The notes beneath the pieces are model-generated. The model ran no database searches, was not told where the DNA came from, and was given only the letters and a program-made list of their open reading frames with translations. Below are positions 1 through 8,886 of a DNA stretch of 64,000 bases, one piece after another. The position numbers and the translations under genes were made by a program. The stretch's first letter is position 1; the number at the start of each line of letters is the position of its first letter. The stretch lies in the NCBI GenBank assembly GCA_965198285.1, contig OZ240251.1:3720001-3784000 (forward strand), in the 5' to 3' direction. This DNA is from UBA11872 sp965198285. GTDB taxonomy: Bacteria; Chloroflexota; UBA11872.

Positions 1-1068
1 CTGGCGCACAACCTGCGTGTCCCCGATCCAGATATCGAGTACGTCCGGGTCGAAGGACGCTCCGCTGTTGCCCAGGGCCATCACGATCCGGCCCCAGTTG
101 GGGTCGCCGCCGTGCACCGCCGTCTTCACAAGTGACGATGTCGTGATCGCTCGGGCCGCCTGACGCGCCGTGGCTTCGTCGGACGCCCCTCGCACGGTCA
201 CGGCAAAGACCTTGGTCACGCCTTCGCCCCCGCGCACGATCTCCCGGGAAAGCCACCGGCACACAGCGTGCAGGCCACGCGTAAAGGCCGTCGCGTCGGC
301 CGTCCCCTCCTGGAGCAGACCCGTCTCGCTGGCCCCATTGGCCTGCAGCAGCGCCGTGTCGCTCGTGGACTGGTCGCCGTCAATGCTGATCAAGTTGAAC
401 GAGTCGGCTACCGCCGCACTGAGCAGCCGCTGCAGGGTCGAACCCTCCACTTCGGCGTCGGTCGTCATGAATACGAACATCGTCGCCATGTTCGGGTGCA
501 CCATGCCCGCACCCTTGGCGGCGCCGCCGATTCGGATCGTTCCGCTCGAAACGGGCACCTCAATAGCCAGCGTCTTCGGCGCGACATCGGTAGTCAGCAT
601 GGCGGCCGCGACGTCCGCACCGGCCTCCGCCGTGAGCTCCAACGCCTCCACGCCCGCCAGCACCTTGGGCATCGGCAGGCGAAACCCGATCACGCCGGTG
701 GACGCCACCAGGACCTCATCCGCCGGCACGCCGAAACGGCCGGCGAAAGCGTCAATGAATTCCAGCGCGTCGGCACGCCCGCCGGCACCGGTGTACGTGT
801 TCGCGTTTCCGCTGTTGAACACGATGCCCCGAGCCGGCTTCCTGCTGAGCCGCTCCTGGTTGATGGTCACCGACGTGCCACGCACCTGATTGGTGGTAAA
901 CGTGGCGGCCGATTGACACGGCGTGCGCGTGCTGAGAATCGCCCCCAGATCCAGGTCGGGCGTGGACTTGATCCCCGCGGCTACGCCTCCGCCGACAAAC
1001 CCGCGGGCCGCCAGCGTCCCCCCTGGAACGACCCGAAACCCGTCGAGCTTCGCCGGTGGCTGGTGCAT
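1..1068 (-). CDS. argJ: ArgJ, bifunctional ornithine acetyltransferase/N-acetylglutamate synthase (3' end missing)
   Basis: Cytoplasmic enzyme of the cyclic arginine pathway: it moves the acetyl group from N-acetylornithine to glutamate. Residues 1-356 are visible and the C-terminus lies beyond the left window edge, so about 40-50 residues are missing compared with the usual ~400. The autoprocessing segment KGAGM...NMATM is present, with the expected nucleophile at Thr196 (self-cleavage between Ala195 and Thr196 makes alpha and beta chains). GDQSTSDT and the C-terminal signature GGDPNWGR (about residues 320-327) are also present. The ATG follows the argC stop with no spacer (TAG then ATG), so the two are surely co-transcribed and probably translationally coupled. 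Whether it also uses acetyl-CoA (bifunctional) cannot be read from the sequence. Confidence 0.95.
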   Translation of the reverse strand, partial: MHQPPAKLDGFRVVPGGTLAARGFVGGGVAAGIKSTPDLDLGAILSTRTPCQSAATFTTNQVRGTSVTINQERLSRKPARGIVFNSGNANTYTGAGGRADALEFIDAFAGRFGVPADEVLVASTGVIGFRLPMPKVLAGVEALELTAEAGADVAAAMLTTDVAPKTLAIEVPVSSGTIRIGGAAKGAGMVHPNMATMFVFMTTDAEVEGSTLQRLLSAAVADSFNLISIDGDQSTSDTALLQANGASETGLLQEGTADATAFTRGLHAVCRWLSREIVRGGEGVTKVFAVTVRGASDEATARQAARAITTSSLVKTAVHGGDPNWGRIVMALGNSGASFDPDVLDIWIGDTQVVRQ

Positions 1069-2100
1069 CTAGGGATGACTCGGCGGAATCGCCAGACCGA
1101 CCTGCTCGTCGATCCCCACCATCACGTTCGCGTTCTGGACCGCGCTACCGGCCGCGCCCTTCCCAAGGTTGTCGATCGCCGCCATGGCCACCAGCGTCTG
1201 CGTCGACTCGTCCAGCGTCCAATGCACGAACGCGTGGTTGCCGCCGGACGTCCATTTCGTGTGCGGCGGTGCGCCTGCCAAGTGCACGAACGGCTCCCCC
1301 TCATAGGCGTCGCGGTAGGCCTGCTCGACCTGCGCTGGCGCAACATCCTCACGCAGCGACCCGTAGGCCGTAATCAGGATGCCGCGCGTCATGGGCACCA
1401 GATGCGGCGCGAACGTCACCTCGATCGGCGAGCCGGCAAGATCGCTCAACTCCTGCGCGATCTCCGGGCTCTGGTAGTGATCGGCAACTCGATAGGCGGC
1501 GGCGTCCTCGTTGATTTCAGAGAAACCATAAGCGGCGGACGCCGAGCGCCCTGCGCCCGACACACCCGTCTTAGAGTCCACCATCACGTGGCCGGTCACC
1601 AATCCGGCGCGCGCCGCCGGCGCCAGCGCCAGCGCAGCCGTGATCGCGTGACAGCCTGGGTTGGCCACCAGGTCGGTCTGGCGAATCTGCCCGCGGTGCC
1701 ATTCCGTCAACCCGTAAACAGCCGACTCGATCCATTCGGGCGCGGCGTGTTCCACGCCGTGCCAGCGCAGGTAGTCCGCCGGATCCCTCAGGCGGAAATC
1801 CGAACTCACGTCGATACAGCGGACCCCGTCGTCCAGGAACGGCGCCAGCTGCGCCGCCGAAGCCTTGTGCGGCAGGCAGGAGATCACCAGATCGGCGCTG
1901 CCGTTCAACTCGGCCGTCAGTTCCAGATCGGCGTACGCGGCGCGGCCGCTGGCGCGCAGCCACGGAAACACCTCGTGCAGACGGCGTCCGGCCTGACTGC
2001 GTGCGGTAACGCCGGAAATTTCGAATTCCGGGTGCCCGGCCAGATACCGAACCAGTTCGCCGCCGGCGTAGCCGGTGGCGTTGAGTATCCCTATGCGCAT
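1069..2100 (-). CDS. argC: N-acetyl-gamma-glutamyl-phosphate reductase
   Basis: NADPH-dependent reduction of N-acetylglutamyl-phosphate to the semialdehyde, the third step of arginine synthesis. It has 343 residues, normal for the family. The N-terminal Rossmann motif NATGYAGGELVRYL and the catalytic cysteine in NPGCH (Cys150) are visible. I prefer the ATG at 2100, which has GAGG five bases upstream, over an in-frame GTG two codons earlier. It is first in an argC-argJ unit; a TATAAT hexamer lies 24 bp upstream of the start. A 637-codon reading frame on the opposite strand here is a composition artefact. Confidence 0.96.
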   Translation of the reverse strand: MRIGILNATGYAGGELVRYLAGHPEFEISGVTARSQAGRRLHEVFPWLRASGRAAYADLELTAELNGSADLVISCLPHKASAAQLAPFLDDGVRCIDVSSDFRLRDPADYLRWHGVEHAAPEWIESAVYGLTEWHRGQIRQTDLVANPGCHAITAALALAPAARAGLVTGHVMVDSKTGVSGAGRSASAAYGFSEINEDAAAYRVADHYQSPEIAQELSDLAGSPIEVTFAPHLVPMTRGILITAYGSLREDVAPAQVEQAYRDAYEGEPFVHLAGAPPHTKWTSGGNHAFVHWTLDESTQTLVAMAAIDNLGKGAAGSAVQNANVMVGIDEQVGLAIPPSHP

Positions 2101-2123
2101 ACGCACCTCGCCTGGGAGAAGCG

Positions 2124-2129
2124 ATTATA
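2124..2129 (-). promoter_or_regulatory. possible -10 element of argC
   Basis: A perfect TATAAT on the minus strand, 24 bp upstream of the argC ATG, stands out in GC-rich DNA. No good -35 hexamer sits at the right distance because that position falls in the GC hairpin next door, so this is a partial promoter call only. Confidence 0.4.
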
Positions 2130-2137
2130 TGGACGAA

Positions 2138-2161
2138 CGGCGGCTGCGCCGCCGCTTTTTT
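2138..2161 (+). terminator. hairpin plus T-tract between uppP and argC
   Basis: A 7-bp perfect stem (CGGCGGC/GCCGCCG) with a TGC loop is followed on the plus strand by seven T. That is an intrinsic terminator for plus-strand (antisense) transcription. Read on the minus strand the hairpin has no U-tract, so it is not a clear terminator for uppP. Its last T bases overlap the uppP stop codon. Confidence 0.5.
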
Positions 2162-2970
2162 TAGCCGTTCAGGGTAAGTAGCAGGATCAGCGCCAGCGCT
2201 CCCGCGCCCACCCGGTAGACCGCGAACGCCGCCAGACTTCGGCGTGCGACGAATCCCAGCAGCCAGCGCACTGCCGCCGCGCCCACCACCGCCGCGACCA
2301 GGGTTGCCCCGATCAACAGCGGGATGTCACCTGGCGGCTTGCCGCTGGCCGCCACTTCGACGAATTGCACCAAACCCGCGCCCGCGACCGCCGGCGCCAA
2401 CAGGAACAGCGAGAATCTGGCCGCGGCTGCACGCTCCACGCCCAGACCCCGCGCCACCGTCATCGTGATTCCGGCTCGTGAAACGCCGGGAACCAGCGCC
2501 GCGATCTGCGCTAGGCCGACCGCCACCCAAATCAGTAGCGGTGTGGTCGTCAGGTCACGCCGGCTCGCGCCATATCGGTCCGCCGCCGCCAGCACGACGC
2601 CAAAGACGATCAGCAGTACGGCCGCCAGCACCGGGTCGCGCAACGTCGTCAGCCAGCCGCGCAGCGGCAGCGCGATCGCGCCGATCAGCAGCGTCGATCC
2701 CACCAGCGCCAGCAGCAGCCGGCGGGCCAGCGGCGCCGAGGGACCGATGCCTAGCGCCCCGCGCGCCAGCCACACCCAGTCGGACCAGAGCGCGATCACC
2801 AGCGCCAGCCCCGTCCCCAGGTGCAGCGCGACTGAAAGCGTCAGCCCTGTCAGGAAAGGGTCGGTCCAGCCCGCCAGCGCCGGAACCAGCAGCAGATGCC
2901 CCGAACTGCTGACCGGTAGGAACTCGGTCAGCGCCTGCACCGCCGCCAGCAGCACCACCTCGACCCACAT
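2161..2970 (-). CDS. uppP: undecaprenyl-diphosphatase UppP/BacA
   Basis: Integral membrane phosphatase that recycles undecaprenyl pyrophosphate to the monophosphate carrier used for peptidoglycan and other surface polymers. It has 269 residues, the normal length. Both signature loops are present: LTEFLPVSSSGHLLL near the N-terminus and PGVSRAGIT at about residues 165-175, which together form the active site. The remaining sequence is a series of hydrophobic helices. It lies 62 bp downstream of hppA on the same strand and may be co-transcribed with it. The enzyme is linked to bacitracin tolerance in other bacteria; nothing here tests that. Confidence 0.95.
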   Translation of the reverse strand: MWVEVVLLAAVQALTEFLPVSSSGHLLLVPALAGWTDPFLTGLTLSVALHLGTGLALVIALWSDWVWLARGALGIGPSAPLARRLLLALVGSTLLIGAIALPLRGWLTTLRDPVLAAVLLIVFGVVLAAADRYGASRRDLTTTPLLIWVAVGLAQIAALVPGVSRAGITMTVARGLGVERAAAARFSLFLLAPAVAGAGLVQFVEVAASGKPPGDIPLLIGATLVAAVVGAAAVRWLLGFVARRSLAAFAVYRVGAGALALILLLTLNG

Positions 2971-3032
2971 GAGTCAGCCGCCCCGGCTCGGCGCCGGAGC
3001 GGCCCCCAGCGGGCGGCCCAAGGGCAACGTGC

Positions 3033-5213
3033 CTAGATGAACACCGGCGCGAGCACCAGGGTGATCGTGCTCAGCAGCTTGACGAGCACGTGCAGCGACG
3101 GACCCGCGGTGTCCTTGAACGGATCGCCCACGGTGTCGCCCACGACCGATGCGGCGTGTTCGTCCGTGCCCTTGCCGATCGGCTTGCCGTCCGCGTCGCG
3201 TAAGTGACCCGCCTCGATGAACTTCTTGGCGTTGTCCCAGGCGCCGCCGCCGTTGTTCATGACCGTCGCCAGCAGCACGCCCACGATGGTGCCAACCATC
3301 AGCAGCGCCGCCTCGGCCTCGGCGCGCAGCACCAGACCGACCACGATCGGCATTAGCACGGCCAGCAAACCGGGCGCGATCATTTCCCGCAGCGCCGAGC
3401 GTGTGCTGATATCCACCGCGTGGCTGTAGTTCGGCTCGACCGTGCCCGCCATGATTCCCGGCTCTTCCCGCCACTGCCGCCGTACCTCCTGGATCATCGC
3501 CTGGGCAGCGCGTCCAACCGCACGGATCGCCAGCGAACTGAACAGGAAGACAAGCATGCCGCCCAGCAGGGCGCCAATGAAGACCTCAACCTTGGAGAGG
3601 TCAACCTCTTCGAGGCCCGCGGTTTCCAGATAGGCGCTGAACAGCAGGAAGGCCGCCAGCGCCGCCGACCCGATGGCATAGCCCTTCGTCAGCGCCTTGG
3701 TCGTGTTGCCCACGGCGTCCAGGCCGTCGGTCACGTCGCGCACGTCCTCGGGTGCCTCGGCCATCTCCGTGATCCCGCCTGCGTTGTCGGCGATTGGCCC
3801 AAAGGTGTCCATGGCCAGGATGTAGGCGGCGCTCATCAGCATGCCCATGGTGGCGACGGCTGTCCCAAATACTCCAGCCTGAAAGTCGCCGATCTCGACT
3901 CCCTGATCGGCGAAGGCCAGAATGCCGACCTGGAACGACGACCAGAGCGCCACGGAAATGACGATGACCGGCATCGCCGTGTTTTCGAACCCCACGGCCA
4001 GCCCGGAGATGATGTTGGTGGCCGGACCGGTGCGGGACGCCTCGGCAATCTCGCGGACGGGACGGTTGAACGCCGTGTAGTACTGCGTGATGTACACGAA
4101 CGCCACGCTCGTGAGGATGCCGATGGAGCCTGCCAGGAAGAACCACCATGACCCCAGCATCACGATCGCGGAAATGGCCATTCCGACCGCGGCCAGCGCG
4201 GCCGTCGTCCAGTAGCCCACATCCAGCGCCCGTTGCGCGTTGCGCACGCGGTCCGGCCGGATCACCAGCAGTCCCACGATCGAAGCGAGCGCCCCGAACG
4301 ACCGCACCACCAGCGGGAACAGAATCCAGGCGATGTTGTCTCCGCCGGTCGCCTTGAAGACGGCCACACCCAGGATCATGGCCCCGATGCTTTCGGCGGC
4401 CGTGGATTCAAAGAGGTCGGCCCCACGACCGGCGCAGTCGCCCACGTTGTCGCCCACCAGGTCGGCGATCACCGCCGGATTGCGCGGATCGTCTTCGGGC
4501 AGGCCCGCTTCCAGTTTGCCTACGAGGTCGGCGCCGACGTCGGCGGCCTTTGTAAAGATGCCGCCGCCCAACTGCGCGAAAAGCGCCACGAAGCTGGCGC
4601 CGAACCCGAATCCGACAATCAGCTCGGGCGCACGCTGCGGATTCTCAAACCCGCCAAACCCCCAAAACAGCGCGAAGACGCCCAGCAGGCTGAGCCCCAC
4701 GATCAGGATTCCGGAGACGGCGCCGCCGCGCAGCGCAATCGTCAGTGCGTCACCCAGCGAGCGCGTCGCGGCGCTGGCCGTGCGCACGTTCGACCGCACG
4801 GCAATGATCATTCCAATCACGCCGGAAAGGCCGGATAGCACGGCGCCAACCAGGAATGAGACGCCAGTGCGCCAGGCGATATCGCCGGCCTCAATGCCCT
4901 TCTCCGCGTTCTCGCCGAAGAACAGCAACAGCAGCGCCAGGACTCCGGCAGCCACGATCGCCATCCAGGCGATCGTGCGGTACTGCCGCTGCAGAAACGC
5001 CGTCGCGCCGTCATAGATGCGGTCGCCGTTCAGCGACATCCGCCCATACAGCTCCGAGCGTCGCTCGGCGTCCAGCTGCTGCATGGCCGGGATGAGTTGC
5101 GAAGAATCCGCTGACCGATCAACCGGCTGCGTCAGAACATCGCGCGCGAGATAAATGACGACGATCACCGAAATGATGATCGCCGCGGGCACAAGCCAGA
5201 CCAGACCTTCCAA
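3033..5213 (-). CDS. hppA: membrane-bound proton-pumping pyrophosphatase, K+-independent type
   Basis: Integral membrane pump that couples hydrolysis of pyrophosphate to ion export. At 726 residues and about 16 helices it is typical. The pyrophosphate site signature is intact: DVGADLVGKLEAGLPEDDPR followed by NPAVIADLVGDNVGDCAGRGADL. In the segment GNTTKALTKG the two positions that set K+ dependence are Lys506 and Thr509, as in K+-independent H+-pumps (K+-dependent enzymes have Ala and Gly there). The start is TTG, preceded by a GGAAGG sequence. It probably shares a transcript with downstream uppP. Pyrophosphate released by biosynthesis can thus be turned into proton motive force. Confidence 0.96.
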   Translation of the reverse strand: MEGLVWLVPAAIIISVIVVIYLARDVLTQPVDRSADSSQLIPAMQQLDAERRSELYGRMSLNGDRIYDGATAFLQRQYRTIAWMAIVAAGVLALLLLFFGENAEKGIEAGDIAWRTGVSFLVGAVLSGLSGVIGMIIAVRSNVRTASAATRSLGDALTIALRGGAVSGILIVGLSLLGVFALFWGFGGFENPQRAPELIVGFGFGASFVALFAQLGGGIFTKAADVGADLVGKLEAGLPEDDPRNPAVIADLVGDNVGDCAGRGADLFESTAAESIGAMILGVAVFKATGGDNIAWILFPLVVRSFGALASIVGLLVIRPDRVRNAQRALDVGYWTTAALAAVGMAISAIVMLGSWWFFLAGSIGILTSVAFVYITQYYTAFNRPVREIAEASRTGPATNIISGLAVGFENTAMPVIVISVALWSSFQVGILAFADQGVEIGDFQAGVFGTAVATMGMLMSAAYILAMDTFGPIADNAGGITEMAEAPEDVRDVTDGLDAVGNTTKALTKGYAIGSAALAAFLLFSAYLETAGLEEVDLSKVEVFIGALLGGMLVFLFSSLAIRAVGRAAQAMIQEVRRQWREEPGIMAGTVEPNYSHAVDISTRSALREMIAPGLLAVLMPIVVGLVLRAEAEAALLMVGTIVGVLLATVMNNGGGAWDNAKKFIEAGHLRDADGKPIGKGTDEHAASVVGDTVGDPFKDTAGPSLHVLVKLLSTITLVLAPVFI

Positions 5214-5292
5214 CTACGAATCCTTCCTGTGGACCATGCGTAGCGATGGCTGGGTGCATGGTGACGCGACAGAGAACGACTGATACATCAGC

Positions 5293-6366
5293 TCAACCTT
5301 CTCCGGCGAGAACCGGGCCTGCCGCCAGAATCTCCCCGAGCGCTTCCAGCAGCGTGACCATGTCGGCGTCCGATCCGATCGAGACGCGCAGCGCGTTGGC
5401 ATGCCGTGGCTCCTCCGGGAAGCGGCGGACGAGAATTCGACGGTTGGCGAGGTCACGCTGAAGCGCACCCGCATCGTGCGGTGCGCACTCAACGAACACA
5501 AAATTCGCTTCGGATGGATAAACCTGGAGATCAAAGCGTCCGCGGAGCTCCTCCGCAAATGCGTCCCGCCGGACGCGAGTTGCCTCCCAGTGCGCCTCCG
5601 CCCACGCGATTTCGTCGCAGGCGGCCACTCCGGCCACCTGCGCAAGCCGGCTGACATTGTACGAATCCTTCACGCGGTGCAGAACGTCAATGAACTCCGG
5701 ATCGCCCACCGCGTAGCCCAGCCGCAGCCCGGCCAGGCCGAACGCCTTTGAAAACGACCGCGTCACGCACACGTTCGGCAGCGTGCGCGCCAGGTCCATT
5801 CGGTCGCTTGACGCGAACTCCACGTAGGCCTCATCGATCACCAGCAGGTTCGTGCGCTCGGCCAGCCAGCGCAGCTCGTCGACCCCGTAATGCGTCCCGG
5901 CCGGATTGTTGGGACTGGCCACAAAGGTCACCGCGCCGCGCGCCGCGGCCAGCTGCCGCACCGGCAACTCGAACCCTGGACCCAGCGGACAGTGCACCAT
6001 CCGCGCGCCCTGGATCTCGGTCAGCACCGGATACAGCGAATAGCTTGGATTCGGCGCGACCACCCGCGCCCCGGGACCGCACACGGCGCGAATGATCAGG
6101 TTGAGCACGTCGTCCGACCCGTTGCCCACGATGACGTGCTCGGGTGAAACATCGTGACGCGCTGCCAGCCGTTCCCTGAGGTCCTGACTGGTCGGATTCG
6201 GGTACAGCCGCACCTCGTCCGTAACGGCCGCCCGCAGCCGCGCCAGCACGCCTGGGGCCACCGCCGGACTCTCATTCGTGTTGAGCTTGATCCAGCCGGA
6301 CCCGCTTGGCTGGTGACCGGGCGTGTAGCCGTGCAGCGCGGCGATCTCAGGTCGAATGTGCACCAT
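5293..6366 (-). CDS. hisC: histidinol-phosphate aminotransferase
   Basis: PLP-dependent class I/II aminotransferase of histidine synthesis; it converts imidazole-acetol phosphate to histidinol phosphate with glutamate. It has 357 residues. The N-terminal KLNTNESP, the NNPAG segment and the PLP lysine in SFSKAFGLAGLRLGY (Lys207) are all present. No other his genes are nearby, so the gene stands alone, 79 bp upstream of hppA on the same strand. HisC homologues may also transaminate aromatic amino acids; the sequence alone does not exclude that. Confidence 0.92.
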   Translation of the reverse strand: MVHIRPEIAALHGYTPGHQPSGSGWIKLNTNESPAVAPGVLARLRAAVTDEVRLYPNPTSQDLRERLAARHDVSPEHVIVGNGSDDVLNLIIRAVCGPGARVVAPNPSYSLYPVLTEIQGARMVHCPLGPGFELPVRQLAAARGAVTFVASPNNPAGTHYGVDELRWLAERTNLLVIDEAYVEFASSDRMDLARTLPNVCVTRSFSKAFGLAGLRLGYAVGDPEFIDVLHRVKDSYNVSRLAQVAGVAACDEIAWAEAHWEATRVRRDAFAEELRGRFDLQVYPSEANFVFVECAPHDAGALQRDLANRRILVRRFPEEPRHANALRVSIGSDADMVTLLEALGEILAAGPVLAGEG

Positions 6367-6794
6367 CAGGGGGGTTGGGGGACCGTCGCGCGCAACGCGG
6401 GCGTTCGGGAGCGCATGCTACCTACTACGCACGCTCTCCGCCCGCATGGTGGGTCACGCTGGTCCTGTCATCCCCACGTTCCCCGCGCTGCCGTTACTGA
6501 TGAGCCCGTCTCAGAAGCCCACAAAATCCGTTCGCGGTGAGCTTGCCAAACCACGAATGGCTCATTTGGCTAGCGCAGAGCGAGAAGGTCCTCTGCAGGG
6601 CCGCAAGTGCTGCAATCGGCGCATTGATGCATTCGGCCGGTCCCGTGTCACACGCGCGGCAAGACAGACGCACACCCCGAAGTCAATGGCTTCCGTCGCG
6701 AATGAGACACAACGCAAAAAGCGCCAACATTGCCGTCGGCACTCCCGCATCCCTACAATCCGCCGCCAGCAAAGTCTCCCAAGCACAACTCCAG
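6367..6794. other. non-coding stretch between hisC and the HEPN-LRR gene
   Basis: About 430 bp between divergently read genes. It looks poorer in GC than the flanking housekeeping genes and contains no reading frame I believe: the frame of the downstream gene stays open through it, but the translation has no family signature. It probably holds the hisC promoter and, near its right end, the candidate promoter of the next gene. No RNA gene recognised. Confidence 0.5.
6730..6759 (+). promoter_or_regulatory. candidate sigma70-type promoter of the HEPN-LRR gene
   Basis: TTGCCG at 6730-6735 and TACAAT at 6754-6759, separated by 18 bp. Transcription would start near 6766, about 30 bp before the ATG at 6795, which supports that start over the upstream in-frame ATG at 6537. 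Confidence 0.5.
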
Positions 6795-8063
6795 ATGCCC
6801 GTGACTGAGCGCCCAAACAGAGACGCATTGGATAAAGCGCTGGACATCTACCGCGACGCCATGCGGCCATTCATTGCCCAAACCTTGGATCGGGTTCCGG
6901 GCCGGCAAGCCGAGGATCTGATTGCCAAAGCACTGGACGACGACCAGGCCAACGGCTTTCGGCAAACGCTGCGCGAGCGCAAGGGCAACCTCAGAGCATC
7001 CATTAATGCCGGCGATTTTCCTCAGATCATCGGTTACAACTGGCACGGTGTGTTCAGCCAGGAACTCCCCGCGAACCTCGATGTCCAGAGCAAGACGGGG
7101 ATCATCAAAGAGGCGTACGAAAAGGTTAGACATGCGGACCCGCAGGACTTGGAGACCGAACGCACCTGCGTTTATTTATTTCACATAGCCGAGGTGCTCG
7201 ATCTGATTGGCAGGTCGGAAGAGAAACGCGAAGTCGAAAGTGTCAAGGACCAAGTGCTTGCCGCCTCTGCCTCCCGCGAAGGTACCGGCGAGAGACCGGC
7301 CAATCCGGTAGTCGCGAAGGTACGACCAATCTTCCAGGTGGTGGGCGATCTCAAAGAGTTTCCGCGTCGAGTCAAGTTTGCCCTTGGCATGTGGACGTCC
7401 AAGCTATCCAGCATCTTCAGGCGCCCCCGGGAGTCCGCTCTTCCAAAGACTCCGACGTCGCCCGCTCCCCAGCCGCCACCCACTGTCCCAACGCCACCGA
7501 AGGGCACCGGAATACCAAAACCCGAGACGACAAGTGGTCCGGCCACCCGGGACAGGACCGCGCTGATCACGCTCTATAGGGCCACAAACGGCCCCCGCTG
7601 GGGGAGTCACCACAAGTGGGCGAGCGAGGCTCCACTGAAGGAGTGGTATGGCGTCGATACGGATGATAGTGGCAGGGTCACGAAACTGGACCTTGCGGGA
7701 AACCGATTGAGAGGGCGAATCCCGTCCGAGCTAGGTCGCCTCGCTAACCTGAAGTGGCTAGACCTCTCACGTAACAATATAGGCGGCAATCTTCCTCATG
7801 CTCTAGGCGGACTTAAAGAACTGCAACGTCTGAGGCTCTCAGGTAACGCCAAGTTGACTGGGTGTATACCTCAGGCTTTAGAAGAAGTACCGAACAATGA
7901 CTTGGCTGAAATTGGTCTGCCGTTCTGCCAATCCCAAGACCATCTTACTAACCACAACGAGACCTACGCACCGACTCCCGATGTCATATCGCCTCCTCCT
8001 GGACCAATGGAGAAATACGGTACGGAACCACGGCGTCCACGCAAGCACAGAATGCTCCGATAA
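6795..8063 (+). CDS. Swt1-type HEPN domain fused to leucine-rich repeats
   Basis: This 422-residue protein is of unknown function. Residues about 9-165 resemble the Swt1-like HEPN family (opening IYRDAMRPFIAQTLDRVPG, closing LFHIAEVLDLIGR...KREVESVKD). HEPN proteins are often RNases built around an R-x4-6-H motif. Here the His is kept (His113), but the Arg five residues before it is replaced by Tyr108, so catalysis is doubtful. A proline-rich linker (about 215-252) leads to a plant-type LRR block (about 254-390): a capping segment ALITLYRATNGPRWG and repeats such as LDLSRNNIGGNLP. I chose ATG 6795 because homology begins just after it and a promoter lies upstream; the frame is open to 6537. 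No signal peptide at this start. The gene is isolated and AT-richer than its neighbours, suggesting acquisition. Confidence 0.8.
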   Translation: MPVTERPNRDALDKALDIYRDAMRPFIAQTLDRVPGRQAEDLIAKALDDDQANGFRQTLRERKGNLRASINAGDFPQIIGYNWHGVFSQELPANLDVQSKTGIIKEAYEKVRHADPQDLETERTCVYLFHIAEVLDLIGRSEEKREVESVKDQVLAASASREGTGERPANPVVAKVRPIFQVVGDLKEFPRRVKFALGMWTSKLSSIFRRPRESALPKTPTSPAPQPPPTVPTPPKGTGIPKPETTSGPATRDRTALITLYRATNGPRWGSHHKWASEAPLKEWYGVDTDDSGRVTKLDLAGNRLRGRIPSELGRLANLKWLDLSRNNIGGNLPHALGGLKELQRLRLSGNAKLTGCIPQALEEVPNNDLAEIGLPFCQSQDHLTNHNETYAPTPDVISPPPGPMEKYGTEPRRPRKHRMLR

Positions 8064-8191
8064 TAAATCGTCGCTCCTCTAAGCAAGCAATCCTTTGGCC
8101 CTCCTGCTGACGAACTTGGCGGACCGCACCGCCGGCCTCGGGTGGCGGGTCGCCAAGCCGCCCAGGGACAGCGACAGAACCTGCGGCGGCG

Positions 8192-8752
8192 TTATCCGTC
8201 CCAGCCAAGGTCGGGAAACGCCGCCCGCGCCCGGGTGTAAGTCGCCAGCGAACCGAGGTCACGAATGGCGCCGTCGGCAATCAGCCCAGGCAAGCCCGCC
8301 AGCGGAGTCAACACGACCTCGATCTGTTCCGTTTCCTCAGGCTCCGGCTCGCAGACCTGTTCGGCCTCCAGCACGACAAACACGTGCGCCAGATTGCGGT
8401 TGCGCGACGGGCCCGTCAGCAGCGACCCCGCGGCAAGCACACGCCCGGCATAGCCCGTCTCTTCCCGCAGTTCCCGCACAGCCGCCGTCTTGGGAGTTTC
8501 GCCTTCGTCCACCAGGCCCGCGGGGAACTCCAGCACCACGTCACGCGCCCCGTGCTTGTACTGTCGCACCAGCGGGACCTCGCGAGCGGGCGTGACGGCG
8601 ACCATCAGGCAGAAATCGTTCTGGTCCAGCACGTGGTATTGCGCAATCTCGTAGCCGCTCGGCAGGCGCACGTGCTCCACTGTGTGGGTCAGCCAGCGGT
8701 CGCTGTACACCGTCTCCGACCCCAGAATCTCCCAGGGCTGCAGATCACGCAT
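8192..8752 (-). CDS. Nudix hydrolase, ADP-ribose pyrophosphatase-like
   Basis: 186-residue hydrolase. The full Nudix box is visible: GLVDEGETP followed by REL and REETGY, matching Gx5Ex7REUxEExGU, which binds the catalytic Mg2+. The overall pattern (N-terminal beta domain with SDRWLTHTVEHVRLP, then VTPAREVPLVRQYKHG) matches the ADP-ribose/NDP-sugar pyrophosphatase branch, so hydrolysis of ADP-ribose or a related nucleotide sugar is the best guess. The substrate is not proven by sequence. The ATG at 8752 is preferred over an in-frame TTG three codons upstream. Its upstream region is shared with the divergent M29 peptidase. Confidence 0.88.
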   Translation of the reverse strand: MRDLQPWEILGSETVYSDRWLTHTVEHVRLPSGYEIAQYHVLDQNDFCLMVAVTPAREVPLVRQYKHGARDVVLEFPAGLVDEGETPKTAAVRELREETGYAGRVLAAGSLLTGPSRNRNLAHVFVVLEAEQVCEPEPEETEQIEVVLTPLAGLPGLIADGAIRDLGSLATYTRARAAFPDLGWDG

Positions 8753-8886
8753 GGCGGCCAACGCGCGGACGTCCCGGCGGTCGACGAGCGTTCGCCGCCC
8801 TCTTCTCGCGTATGCAGTTGAGCGAAGCGCGGGCGACGTTAGAGGATGGGGCCACTGCCGCCCTGCCCCGCTTGAGGACTAGCTCC

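Noticed and set aside
268..2181. 637-codon plus-strand reading frame opposite argC and argJ
   Set aside because: Antisense shadow of GC-rich coding sequence; Arg/His/Gly-rich translation with no family motif, while argC and argJ are certain on the other strand.
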